Positions 43,121 to 52,661 of a DNA stretch of 64,000 nt are shown here, piece by piece; the stretch's first letter is position 1; each line of letters opens with the position of its first letter. Location: NCBI RefSeq assembly GCF_013368755.1, contig NC_049563.1:5084001-5148000 (forward strand), in the 5' to 3' direction. The notes under the pieces were generated by a model. That model saw nothing but the letters and a program-made list of their open reading frames with translations. It did not search any database and was not told the origin of the DNA. Source of the DNA: Talaromyces rugulosus (Eukaryota; Ascomycota; Eurotiomycetes; Eurotiales; Trichocomaceae). Made by a program: the position numbers and the translations under genes.

Positions 43121-44107
43121 ATGCCGTCCTTCCCAGTCACCATCGACACGTCGGCCGACTTCGACTTCGCCTCTCCGGCCCAGCCCAGCCAGACGCGCAG
43201 TCTGCTGCTGGCACCGCCGTCCATCGCTGCCCACGAGGAGACTCTGCGCGCCGTCTTCACCACCTTTGACCGCTCCACGACGGACCTGCAGATGCTAGAT
43301 CGGCTTTCTGCTGGCTTCGTCTCTCTTCCGGCTTCCACATATGACCTCGTCCTCGTCCTGACCAACGCCGACGGCTCCTATCGCTCCGAAGCCCTGCAAT
43401 TACTAAGCCGCGATGTATTCACCGCTCTCCTGCCCTCCATGAAGGCCGGTGCGAAACTGCAACTACAAAGTGGACTGCTTGACGAGAACGACGCTCGGGA
43501 GGCTATTCTGGCTGGATTGGTCCTTAAAGACGGTGCTTTCGAAAAGCCTGCTTATGAAGGAGGCAGCGTGCCCCTTAGATTTGGGAAGAAAAAGAACAAG
43601 GCGGCGACCCCTTCTAATGGAACTGCAGTGAAGAGGAATGTAGTTGTCCAGATCAGCAATGACGACGAGTTGATTGACGAAGATGGTTTATTGTCAGAGG
43701 ATGACATGAAGCGACCTGTTCAGCAGCGTGAGTGTTCTCTTTCCTTCTCTCTAAACACTTGTATATTTCTCATCATTCCTAACGCTGTAACAGCCGAAAA
43801 ATGCCAACCCGAAACGCAGAAGAAACGCCGACGTCCCTGCAAAGACTGCTCTTGCGGACTCGCCGCGGAGCTCGAAGCCGAGGACCTGGCCCGTCGCGAA
43901 CAGGCCAATTCGGATTTGAACGTGCTAAAACTGCAGTCGGATGACTTGAACGATGAAGTAGACTTTACTGTACAAGGCAAGACAAGCTCCTGCAACAGCT
44001 GCTCGCTTGGAGACGCCTTCCGGTGCTCCACCTGCCCGTATATTGGATTGCCTGCGTTCAAACCTGGCGAGGAGGTCAAGATTATGAATGACATGGCTCA
44101 ACTTTAG
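43121..44107 (+). CDS. dre2: Dre2 / anamorsin, cytosolic Fe-S cluster assembly factor
   Basis: Fe-S protein that works with the diflavin reductase Tah18 to feed electrons into the cytosolic iron-sulfur assembly pathway. Two exons, 43121-43727 and 43794-44107, give 306 residues. The N-terminal half is the degenerate methyltransferase-like domain (TRSLLLAPPSIAAHEETLRA; STYDLVLVLTNADGSY), then an acidic linker (DDELIDEDGLLSEDDMKRP). The C-terminal cluster sites are intact: CQPETQKKRRRPCKDCSCG for the first and the twin CxxC motif CNSCSLGDAFRCSTC for the second. The intron is 66 nt, a multiple of three, and has no stop, so an unspliced transcript would stay in frame with 22 extra residues directly before the first Cys motif; the spliced version restores the family's spacing. 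Confidence 0.94.
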   Translation: MPSFPVTIDTSADFDFASPAQPSQTRSLLLAPPSIAAHEETLRAVFTTFDRSTTDLQMLDRLSAGFVSLPASTYDLVLVLTNADGSYRSEALQLLSRDVFTALLPSMKAGAKLQLQSGLLDENDAREAILAGLVLKDGAFEKPAYEGGSVPLRFGKKKNKAATPSNGTAVKRNVVVQISNDDELIDEDGLLSEDDMKRPVQQRECSLSFSLNTCIFLIIPNAVTAEKCQPETQKKRRRPCKDCSCGLAAELEAEDLARREQANSDLNVLKLQSDDLNDEVDFTVQGKTSSCNSCSLGDAFRCSTCPYIGLPAFKPGEEVKIMNDMAQL

Positions 44108-44381
44108 GATCATATTTGGGAGGAAACCCCGGGAAAATGCCCCTTTGTACTTCATTGCACCGGAGAAATGGCGTTTAGTTTCGTGATTGTTTTATGTTTT
44201 ATCAGATAGATACCTTGCTGTTACTCTACGTCTTTCAAGGTTTGACATGGCCTTCTGATCGGTTCTCATTTTCTCAGCGGGCTTTTTTTTTTATTATGGA
44301 ATATTTTAGAACAATGTGAATATAGTTTGAGAAGATATATTAACATTATTGTGTCCTGACCATCTTGACTCGCAAGCGGGG

Positions 44382-44410
44382 CGATAAAATGTCGATAAGA
44401 TAACGATAAG
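44382..44410 (+). promoter_or_regulatory. CGATAAG motif cluster upstream of Tsr2
   Basis: CGATAAA at 44382-44388 and CGATAAG at 44393-44399 and 44404-44410, the last two within GATAAGATAACGATAAGC. A further CGATAAG lies at 44640-44646, about 55 bp before the Tsr2 start. The string GATAACGATAAGC is shared exactly with the region upstream of the MTA phosphorylase gene (18916-18928). Confidence 0.45.
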
Positions 44411-44700
44411 CGGAGCCACGATAGAATTTTTTGGATACTCGCGGCCGGTGTAGCAAGCCCGCGTATTCGCAGATTGACTCAAGCAGACAGTTTGACGCAT
44501 AAAATTATTTTACATATCACTTTACGGCGACTTTTCTCAGTCGATTGATTGTTTAATCGCGCTTTTTGCTACGCCCAAGAAACTAGGTGTCAACGTCACC
44601 GACGAGTGTGCGGGGCAGACAACAATCCGAAAAACTTCACGATAAGACGAATATATTTTTCTTTCTTAAATCATTCCACCCACAAAGGGCCCAAAAAAAC

Positions 44701-45273
44701 ATGGCTTCCACCTCCCCCGACGGCCAACAGCAACAGAAATTCGACCTCGCCATCACACTCCTCCTCAACACCTGGCCCTCGCTCACCCTGGCCGTGCAAT
44801 CGTCCTGGGGCGGCCCCAGCTCCAGCGACAAACGCGACTGGCTCTGCGGCGCCATTTCGGAGATTTTCGCCACACGGCCCGAGACAGACTCGTACGATGT
44901 CGAAGATATCCTAATCCAGGTGATGAACGACGAGTTCGAGGTTGCCGTCGACGACGGGTCGGCGGCTGCGGTGGCCGATCAGATCATGGCGGCCAAGGCC
45001 AAGATTGACGACGGCGATTACGAGGAAGTTGATCGGATGTGGGCAGAGTACAAGGAGAAGGCCGAGAGGAGAGGCGGTCAACAGGAGAATATCTTCAGAC
45101 AGGTTGATACAAAGGATGAGGATCAGGAAACGGATGAAGAAGAAGATGATAGTGAGGATGATGATGATGAGATGAGTGAGGCGCCTGCGCTGGTTGCTAG
45201 GCCGCCAAAGGAAAAATTCGAGCCTGAGGTCGACGAGGATGGGTTCACAAAGGTTGTTGGGAAGAAGAGATGA
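44701..45273 (+). CDS. tsr2: pre-rRNA-processing / eS26 escort protein Tsr2
   Basis: Single exon, 190 residues. Tsr2 chaperones ribosomal protein eS26 and is needed for 20S pre-rRNA processing. The defining WGG domain is present: FDLAITLLLNTWPSLTLAVQ followed by SSWGG and KRDWLCGAISEIF, then DVEDILIQVMNDEFEVAVDD. The second half is an acidic tail (DEEEDDSEDDDDEMSE), consistent with capture of a basic ribosomal protein, and the C-terminus has the conserved VDEDGFTKVVGKKR. The ATG at 44701 is used; the longer open frame upstream begins with GTG and lies in the leader. It converges with Sup35, stops about 270 bp apart. Confidence 0.92.
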   Translation: MASTSPDGQQQQKFDLAITLLLNTWPSLTLAVQSSWGGPSSSDKRDWLCGAISEIFATRPETDSYDVEDILIQVMNDEFEVAVDDGSAAAVADQIMAAKAKIDDGDYEEVDRMWAEYKEKAERRGGQQENIFRQVDTKDEDQETDEEEDDSEDDDDEMSEAPALVARPPKEKFEPEVDEDGFTKVVGKKR

Positions 45274-45541
45274 GTTTTCTTGACGGACTCGCTATTTTGT
45301 GTATGCCATACGACAAAGAACATGTACAGAGAAACGCGTGAAGATTTGGCTGTTTTTTCAAGCCATATACTTTTTTAGAGCTAAATATTTTCTAAAAAAA
45401 AAAACATAAATCATGCATTGTTGTCGTAAAAGAATCACAGCCGTTTCCTGGATATTTGTTCAGGCATTGACTGAAAACATAGCCCAGCCCTTTTACATAA
45501 TGACATCTTGTATGTCATCATCAAAAAAATCCGCAGGTAAT

Positions 45542-47348
45542 CTATTCATCTTCGCTCGTAATCAACTTGGTAATCATACCAATAGCTATGGTTTGTCCCT
45601 AATTATTTCAGTTAGAAAATTTTAGAAAATCCCTCAATTCCTAACATAGGAAACTTACCTGGTCACGCAGAGTAAATCGACCAAGCTGGTTGTAATCTTC
45701 AAACCTTTCCACACAAACTGCGCCAGAGGAACCCGTGACATGCAGACGAGCAATGATCGTCTGGCCCCTGCTGGCAAAAGGCGGGGGCTTCTTACTTTTG
45801 CGGCCAGTGCCGGGTTCAAGCTTGTGCAGCAGTGCTGAGAATGTAACCTCTTCAATGGCAGAGTGTACGTGTAGCACACAGTTGAAACCGGCGGAGAGAA
45901 TGCTCTTCAACTCAAGAATCCTGATCTTGGCCTCAAAGGTAGACACACAATGCACAGGCCGCTTGGGCGAGCAAAGCACAAAGCCAGGCAGGATGTCTTC
46001 TTCTTCAATACCACGCAAGCGAATGCGCACCTGGTCACCGCAGGTTGCCGTCGGGATTTCATCTTCAGTTTCGCCATACAAGCCGGAAATGTAGATCTCT
46101 TCTCGGTTAGGCATCATGAGGTAGTTGCTGGTCTTCTTAAGAACACCGGACTCGATACGACCCTCGATCATAGTACCCATATCACGATACTTGGCACTGA
46201 CGGGCATCATGAAAGGTGCGTTGATCTTGCGTTCAGGCATCTTCATATCCGTGAGGTATTCAAGCAGAGACGGCCCGTCATACCATGGAATGATGTCCTT
46301 CGGGATACGGTCCTTGATACCCAGAGTGCGTTGTGCCGAAATGGGCATAAAGGTAAGATCGGTCTTTTTGTAGCCAAGTGCCTCCAAAAATTTGGCAACC
46401 TTGACTGTACACTCGTCAAATCGAGCCTTGCTCCATTCCACGGTAGGGTCATCCATCTTGTTGACGACGATGACAAGCTTCGTGACACCCGAATTTCGGG
46501 CCAGGAGCGCGTGCTCTCGAGTCTGACCGCCTTTCTCAAATCCAGTCTCGTATTCACCTTTTCGGGCTGAGATGACAAGTACACCGACATCCGCCTGAGA
46601 AGCTCCTCCGATCATGTGAGGTACAAACGACTTGTGGCCCGGTGCATCGAGGATGGTGAAATGACGCTCAACGGGGCCAGTTGGTCCCTCATAGGTTGTC
46701 TTGAAAAAGGCGCGTCCAACTTCGACAGTCTTACCCTTGGATCGCTCTTCGTTGGTCAAATCCAGTGCCCATGACAAGTACCAAGTTTCACGGCCAGCCT
46801 CCTTTGCATCCCGCTTATATTTGTCTAGCGTACGTTCGTCAACCATGCCTGTCGCATACAGGATAGAACCGCCAAGGGTCGACTTTCCAGCGTCGACATG
46901 TCCAATGAACACAACATTGACGTGCTCGCGATTTTCACCGTAAATTTCCTTCAGAGTGGCCTCATCGACATCAGCCAATTGTTCACGAGTGACCGCACTC
47001 GCGTCGCGGCCGGCCTTGGGCTCTCCACGGCTAGGGCTGCTTCGTCCGGGGCTGTTTCGGCCTGAGGATGGAGCTGGGGAAGCCTTTCCGGTGGCACTAG
47101 CCTTTGCTTCCGCCTTCTTCTCCGTCTTGTCAATTGCCTTGGACGCGGTGACCTTATTTGCAGCTTCGGCAGCAGCAGGTCCCTTCTTGTCGTTGGTTGT
47201 GGCGGGTTTCGCGGCAGCCGGGGTTCCAATCGAAAGAACTTTGGCTTTGGGAGTAGATCCGGACAGATCGCCGCCGATGGAGAGGACTTTGGCCTTTGGA
47301 GCTGCGGGAGCAGTTTGTTGGGCAGCAGGGCTTTGTCGGACCGGTTGT

Positions 47349-47384
<36 letters not shown>

Positions 47385-47752
47385 GTGTATTGGTTATAAC
47401 CACCACCGCCATATTGGTTGTTGTAGATCTGATTGTAGTTGCCTGGCTGTCGTCCTTGGCCCTGGCCACCGTATTGGTTGTAACCTTGCTGCTGGTCGTT
47501 GGCGGGGTAATATCCCTGCTGTTGGCCGTATTGCTGATATTGAGGATACCCGTACTGGCCACCATACTGCTGGAACTGCTGGCCGGGGACGAAGGAGCTG
47601 GCACCAGGTTGGAACGAGTTGGCGCCTGGGTGGAACGAGGGTGCTTGAGCCTGGAAGTTGCCGTTGTTGTTGTTGTTGTTGTTGTTCAGGTTCATACCGT
47701 CAGTCTGCCGGGAGAGGTCATCCTCCCACGAGTCGGGGGTTTGGTCTGCCAT
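45542..47752 (-). CDS. sup35: translation termination factor eRF3 (Sup35)
   Basis: GTPase that works with eRF1 to release nascent chains at stop codons. Two exons, 47752-45659 and 45598-45542, give 716 residues; the small last exon supplies GQTIAIGMITKLITSEDE. N domain: an N-run, then Gln/Tyr/Gly-rich repeats of the prion-like type (QQYGGQYGYPQYQQYGQQQG) and a pure Q run of 13. Just before it, APSFHPGANSFQPGASSFVP holds three tandem AxxFxP units. M domain: Lys/Ala-rich with a duplicated PKAKVLSIG and Ser/Pro-rich segments. From residue about 285: the EF-1alpha-like part with G1 GHVDAGKST, G3 DAPGHKSF, G4 VNKMDDP and the eRF1-binding C-terminal barrels (GRFTLRDQGQTIAIG). Its start faces Yrb30 across about 670 bp. 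Confidence 0.96.
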
Positions 47753-48418
47753 GGTGGTATAACAAGTCAAAACACAACAAGAAAAGAAAAACTATGAACA
47801 AACACAACAAAGAGTAAACGAGGACAACGGGGCCTCGAGGATTGGGGGAGTTGTTGGTGTCGAAAGAGTTGTGAAGGCTTTTTTTTGCCCAAGCAGAAAC
47901 GGGGAGGGGCGGATGACTCAGCCGGTGGGGCGGTATCGACAGGGGGCAAGAGCAAGAATTATTGTTGTTGCTATCGCTGTTTTATACTCTTTGGCTTCTT
48001 CTATTATAGCATTGGGCATGGCTGTTTTTATTCGGACTACAGCGCTGCTGCTCATTCAATAATACACCTGGATTACGCGACCTGTATTGCTGTATGAGCC
48101 CCGCCGCCCCGCGTTTTGCTGCCATCGCGTGGACAAAGAGACACGAGCAAGAGACATTCGGTCGGCCTTCAATTCACGACTTATCCATACGTACACACCG
48201 AGAAGATACCAGGAGCAATTCTGTAGCAGCATCACAGACCGGGCATGATATCATGGGCGCCCATCAGGTACCAAAGGGCATAGAGGGGCGCTAACTAGCT
48301 CACCACCGCCTATCGATAACGGGTCGTCAGTTTGTCTCCTGGATGCCTCTCTAGACCTTGCGAAAACAAACACACTCTGCTTTTCCAGCGTCGCTAGGCC
48401 CGGCACATTAACTCCAAG
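47753..48418. promoter_or_regulatory. divergent promoter, Sup35 / Yrb30
   Basis: About 670 bp between two divergent housekeeping genes. The part next to Sup35 is rich in AACAA / AAACAC on the plus strand. A TATCGATAAC at 48311-48320 overlaps a CGATAA core like those upstream of MTA phosphorylase and Tsr2. No coding signal. Confidence 0.45.
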
Positions 48419-50673
48419 ATGGATATTTTTCTCTCAAAGGTTGGCTGACCTTTTTCTTGTTTTTATTACGTTCGGCGGCTACTAGACAAGCTACTTACCA
48501 TCAAACAGGTCACTAACCAGGCCATGAACTTTGCCATCAGGTAGGCAACTTCCCACCCCACCTGGCAAATAACTGATTTTTTTTTTTTTCAGGTCTGGAG
48601 TCAGTATTACAGCTACGTATGCAATAAGTCAGTCATCTAGGCTGCTCAAGGTACGAACTTCACGAGTCACTTGCAGTTGAACATGCATGTGCTGACCAAA
48701 TACAAAGAATGTTAGTGGCACGGAGAGAGCAGAGCTACTTGCTCTGCAGGAGCGACTCCAGAGTAAAATCAGGGTTCGTCTACATAAATTGCCTTTCCAT
48801 AAAGATAGACGAGCTGATTTATATACTCTAGGTAATTTCACCAGCAATCGACATGATAGAGTTGATCGCCGCGCGAGGAAACACGTCTCTGGAGTCTGCT
48901 GTTTCTCTCACAAAAGCACTGAGATACGACATTCAGTCGCTAGCCCGCCGCCTAGAGAAAGCCGCGACCGCAGAGGAACTGGCTCGAAAAGGGGCCATCT
49001 CGGCAAAAGCTCGCTCATTAAATGAGGCCGAAATTAAACTCATCATACAAGATATCAAGCGACTACTGAATCGCATCGAAGATGCTGTACCTCTGATGAA
49101 TCTAGCCATCACCACCTCCGGCGCAAGTCTTTCAACCACGCTACCTTCAACGGTCTCACCGTCGCGTTTGCTGCAAGCCAGCACTTTCTTGACCGCATGC
49201 GACACGCAGTACTCGATGACTCCTGCCAAGGCGGTACAGGTTGGCCCAACTTTCACCTTGTCGATGTACATGCTGTTCAGCGGTCACCTGAGACCCCACG
49301 ATGAAGAAAGCATACGGGAAACGACGTGGAAAGAGGTGATGCACAAAGCAAGGGTGAAAATTAGACGAGTTCCGCTGGACGTGTTTGTCGACCCGGCAGA
49401 TAGACAGACCAGCAGCAGGTCCCATCTCCCTGCTACAGCAAGAGCCGATGAATTTGCGTATCAGATTCTGATTGTGGAGGACCTTGACGACAGCAGAGTC
49501 CATAGCTTTGACGAAGGCGAAGCACGGCCCCAGCCCTATGAAGGCGTAGATCTTGCAGGGATCAGAGAAATCATCCCAATCCACGAGATTTCCAAGATAT
49601 TTTACGCAGACACTGGAAAAATGCTGAATATTGGGAGTGATGGAGAGGCGAACAACCCGGTGTTACTGTTGAAGCGGGATGTAAACGCCATCCCTCCACG
49701 TCGGATGGTGAACAGAAACGAAACAGATTACGATGGATGGGAGCAAGATACATCTTTAGAACAAGATGATGAGTTTCAGTCCCAGCTTGATGCACAACTA
49801 AACGGTGGGGCAGCCAACACAGATGATGAACAAGATTACTACGAATCATTATCAGGACGACAGATACCAGAGTCCCAGCGGCTACCCCCAAACCTAGACT
49901 TGGAATGGGTTGCCTTTGAGGTCTATCATGAGGAAGAGGAGGACGACGATACCGATGCTGAAGACGAAGATACCGAGTCAGCATCTCGCGGCACTTCGGT
50001 CGAGGAGGGCGTGAAAAACCTCAACATAAACGACAACAAACCCTCTCCGTCACAATCCAAACAAGTCTCTTTCTCTTCGTCTCAAGAAATGTCCACACCA
50101 ACAGCGTCCAATCCCGTCTTCAGCAACATCCGCACTTCCTTATCCCTCCTCGAAACACTGCTCCGCCTCACCTCTCTTCAACAGTTCCAACAACAATCCC
50201 ACCTCTCCATCACCGACGAACTTCTCAACTTCTTCCTGGAAGAATCATCCAGCACTGGCGCTGGTGGCGACGAGCATCACCGACAGCGTCTCCGTGCTGA
50301 CGCGCGTCGCAAAGTAGGCTGGGACCCATATGACGAATCACCCCTCAAGCGGCGCGGCGAAGAGTATCAATACCAGTACAACAACGACAATAACAACGAT
50401 GGGCACTGGACGCCCACAGGCACGCCCGCTCGATTTGGGTATGATCCGTTGGCGTCACCTGGCGGAAGAACAGACGAGTCGTACCGGGTCCGGTCTCGAG
50501 AGCATACCCCGGAACCATCACCAGGGCCATCCAAACGTGCCATCAGGCCGCCTGTACTAACTAGTGGAAGGAAAGGTACTTCGATGAAAGGATCTCCCTT
50601 GTCTAAACGGCCTACAACGGCGAATACGGATGAGGGTCTTGGGACGAGTCCTGGTGCTAAGAGTGCGCATTAG
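48419..50673 (+). CDS. yrb30: RanGTP-binding protein of the Yrb30 type
   Basis: Family of fungal proteins with a specific RanGTP-binding domain, shuttling between nucleus and cytosol. Five exons: 48419-48439, 48509-48540, 48593-48650, 48708-48773 and 48832-50673, 672 residues. The first four are tiny (21, 32, 58 and 66 nt) but join in phase to MDIFLSKVTNQAMNFAIRSG, then VSITATYAISQSSRLLK, which is the family's N-terminus. The long exon carries LIAARGNTSLESAVSLTKAL, the RanBP-like middle (FTLSMYMLFSGHL; IKIRRVPLDVFV-type strand; YQILIVEDLDDSR), an acidic EEEEDDDTDAEDEDTE stretch and a disordered Ser/Pro-rich tail with SPLKRRGEEY and phosphorylation-like SP sites. Without the small exons the protein would lack its first 60 residues. 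Confidence 0.85.
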
Positions 50674-51033
50674 GCTGTGTGACTCTTGGCTTACTTATTA
50701 AAGCGTGTTAATATCAATGATGAAATGAAACATAATGAACCTAGCGATCCTAGAGTTTAGTAAGAAACAATACAATACTTTAGACCTGAAGACATGCCGT
50801 TGTTATACTTCTTGTAATAACTCATCTCTCCTACATGTAAGTAAAGTGACGTTGAACATAAAAACCAGAACACAGTGAATTAATCACGACCCAAAAATGA
50901 GCTTCAGAAAACTACCATGTGCAACCCAGTATAAAACTAGGTTGACCAACTCTTCAAACCAGACTCCGAATAAAACGCCCGCTTGAAATAAGACAATTCA
51001 AACGCAGGGACAAAAATAAAATAAAATAACTAA
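50674..51033. other. intergenic region between convergent genes
   Basis: About 360 bp of AT-rich 3' flank between the Yrb30-type and BSD-domain genes; nothing recognisable. Confidence 0.4.
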
Positions 51034-52344
51034 CTACTCCCAGTCCTCGTCGCTTTCTTCAGCCTTGGTAGGCTTTTCGCGGGGGCTAGCAGGCGTCTGG
51101 CTCGTGGCGCCGCTGACGAGGTCGTAGCTAGACTCGCTGTCTGGTTGCGATTGTTGGTCGTTGGAGTTGCGTGGCTCACCGGGCTTTGTCGTTGCGTCGC
51201 TGACGGTCAAGTGTGAGGAAGATGTGCTCTTCTTGTTGTCGCCTTTTACTTGAGGAGTAGAAGGGTTCTCAGATTCAGAGTCGGAGTCCTCGTCCCAGCC
51301 TACTTCTTCCTCATGGGCAGCGCCTGCAAAAAAAGAATTAGATTAGAATGGAATAAGACTAGCAGGATCACTCTTCTTACCCTTAAGTAGCTCTCGGCGT
51401 TTTTGCTCCTCGGTCTCGACGGCGAGGCGAAGGAAGTAATAACGTGCCCAGAAGCCCGCATATTCAACAGACTCGGGAACAAGCTTCTCCATAGCTCGTC
51501 GAAGCTCAGGATACTTTTCAAGATCCTTAGTGATCTCGTCGGTCTTCTTGTCCACGGCAAAGTCTGCCTTGAAAGTAGTCCACTCCTCGCTCTCCGGGTC
51601 TTTTTTCAGAGCTTCCAGGTTTGTATGGATAACATGCAATTGAGCCTCGAGCCTGGTTGCGTGGAAAACCCGTTTTCCATCGGCATCCTTACTCTCAAAC
51701 ATAATCTTGTCCGACCCTTCCTCTGGCGGCGCAATACTGACCGCATCGCGCAGGAAGTTGCGCACATTCGTGCCGAACCGGATCAGCGCCTCGTCGGCCG
51801 CGTCTTCTGCCTTTTCCAGCTCTTTCAATCTCCTCGCGGCCTCAGCACGGATCCGCGCTAGGATTCCTTCCTCTGTTTCTGCTTCCTTGTCCTTGGCATC
51901 AGCGTCGGCGTCGGCATCGGCCTCGTTGGTTGCTTTCGTCGGGGTCGGAACTTCATCACCATCCCTGGTACTACTCGTCGCCGTCGTTGTAGTAATAGCC
52001 GATAGCGCGCCGCCGAGAGAAAGACCCCTCGTATGACCGACGAGGCTTTCGCGGAGATCCGAGAAGCCCTTGGTGGCCTCCTCGCTCACAGCCACATACT
52101 CCTGACGAGCTCCCTCGTAGTAGGTCTCACCCTGCCTGCGCACATTGCTCCACAACCCGCCAATCGTCGCGCCCCAGGGACTGTTGGAAATGGCGCGAAA
52201 GGTCTCTTCGAACTCGGCGCCTAGGTCGAGGTTCTGCTGGTTGTTGCTGTTGTTGTCTGCGGGGGTTGTGCCATCCTGCTGCTGTTTCTCCGGTTCGGCG
52301 GGAGCGACGATCTCCTCCTGGATGTGGTCGTAGGCGAAATCCAT
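51034..52344 (-). CDS. BSD-domain protein (Dos2-like)
   Basis: Two exons on the minus strand, 52344-51381 and 51323-51034, give 417 residues. N-terminal part: MDFAYDHIQEEIV, then SPWGATIGGLWSNVRRQGET and a coiled, Ala/Glu-rich region with an ADADADADAK run. The BSD domain lies at about residues 255-315: TTFKADFAVDKKTDEITKDL and SVEYAGFWARYYFLRLAVE, with the aromatic FWxRYYF signature. The second exon adds an acidic Ser-rich tail (VGWDEDSDSESENPS) ending EESDEDWE, a C-terminus typical of fungal Dos2-type BSD proteins. BSD domains occur in TFIIH subunits and synapse-associated proteins; the molecular role of this group is not well defined. The splice joins LLK to GAAHEEE in phase. Confidence 0.85.
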
Positions 52345-52661
52345 GATGCGAAGAAGGGAGAGAGGGTTTAAATCAAAGCAAAATTATTGAGTGGTGTCTA
52401 GTAGTGTAGACCAACAGATAAGCGACCAACTGTCTCCCCCTGGTCATGTGTCGTGAACAGCTTAGCTTGCGAGCGATGAGCAAGTGCTGTCACATCCGCC
52501 CGACGCTACGGCTAATAGTAGGTACGGGTGACGATGCGCCCCTCATCTGCTTTCGGAACCTCAACTTCTACAATAATGAGATAATTAAATATATGACTAG
52601 TACCAAGGATCCAGGCCCTGGTACAGTGGTAAAGCGTTCCATTAGGGTAATATATACAGTA
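52345..52661. other. intergenic region upstream of the BSD-domain gene
   Basis: About 317 bp between tandem minus-strand genes, presumably the BSD gene's promoter. A short plus-strand frame here and onward is antisense to the next gene. Nothing else is seen. Confidence 0.35.

Noticed and set aside
47296..47817. Long plus-strand frames antisense to the Sup35 N-terminus (160-173 codons)
   Set aside because: Shadows of the CAG/GGT-rich repeats of Sup35, showing only poly-Leu/Cys/Val runs from the complementary repeats.
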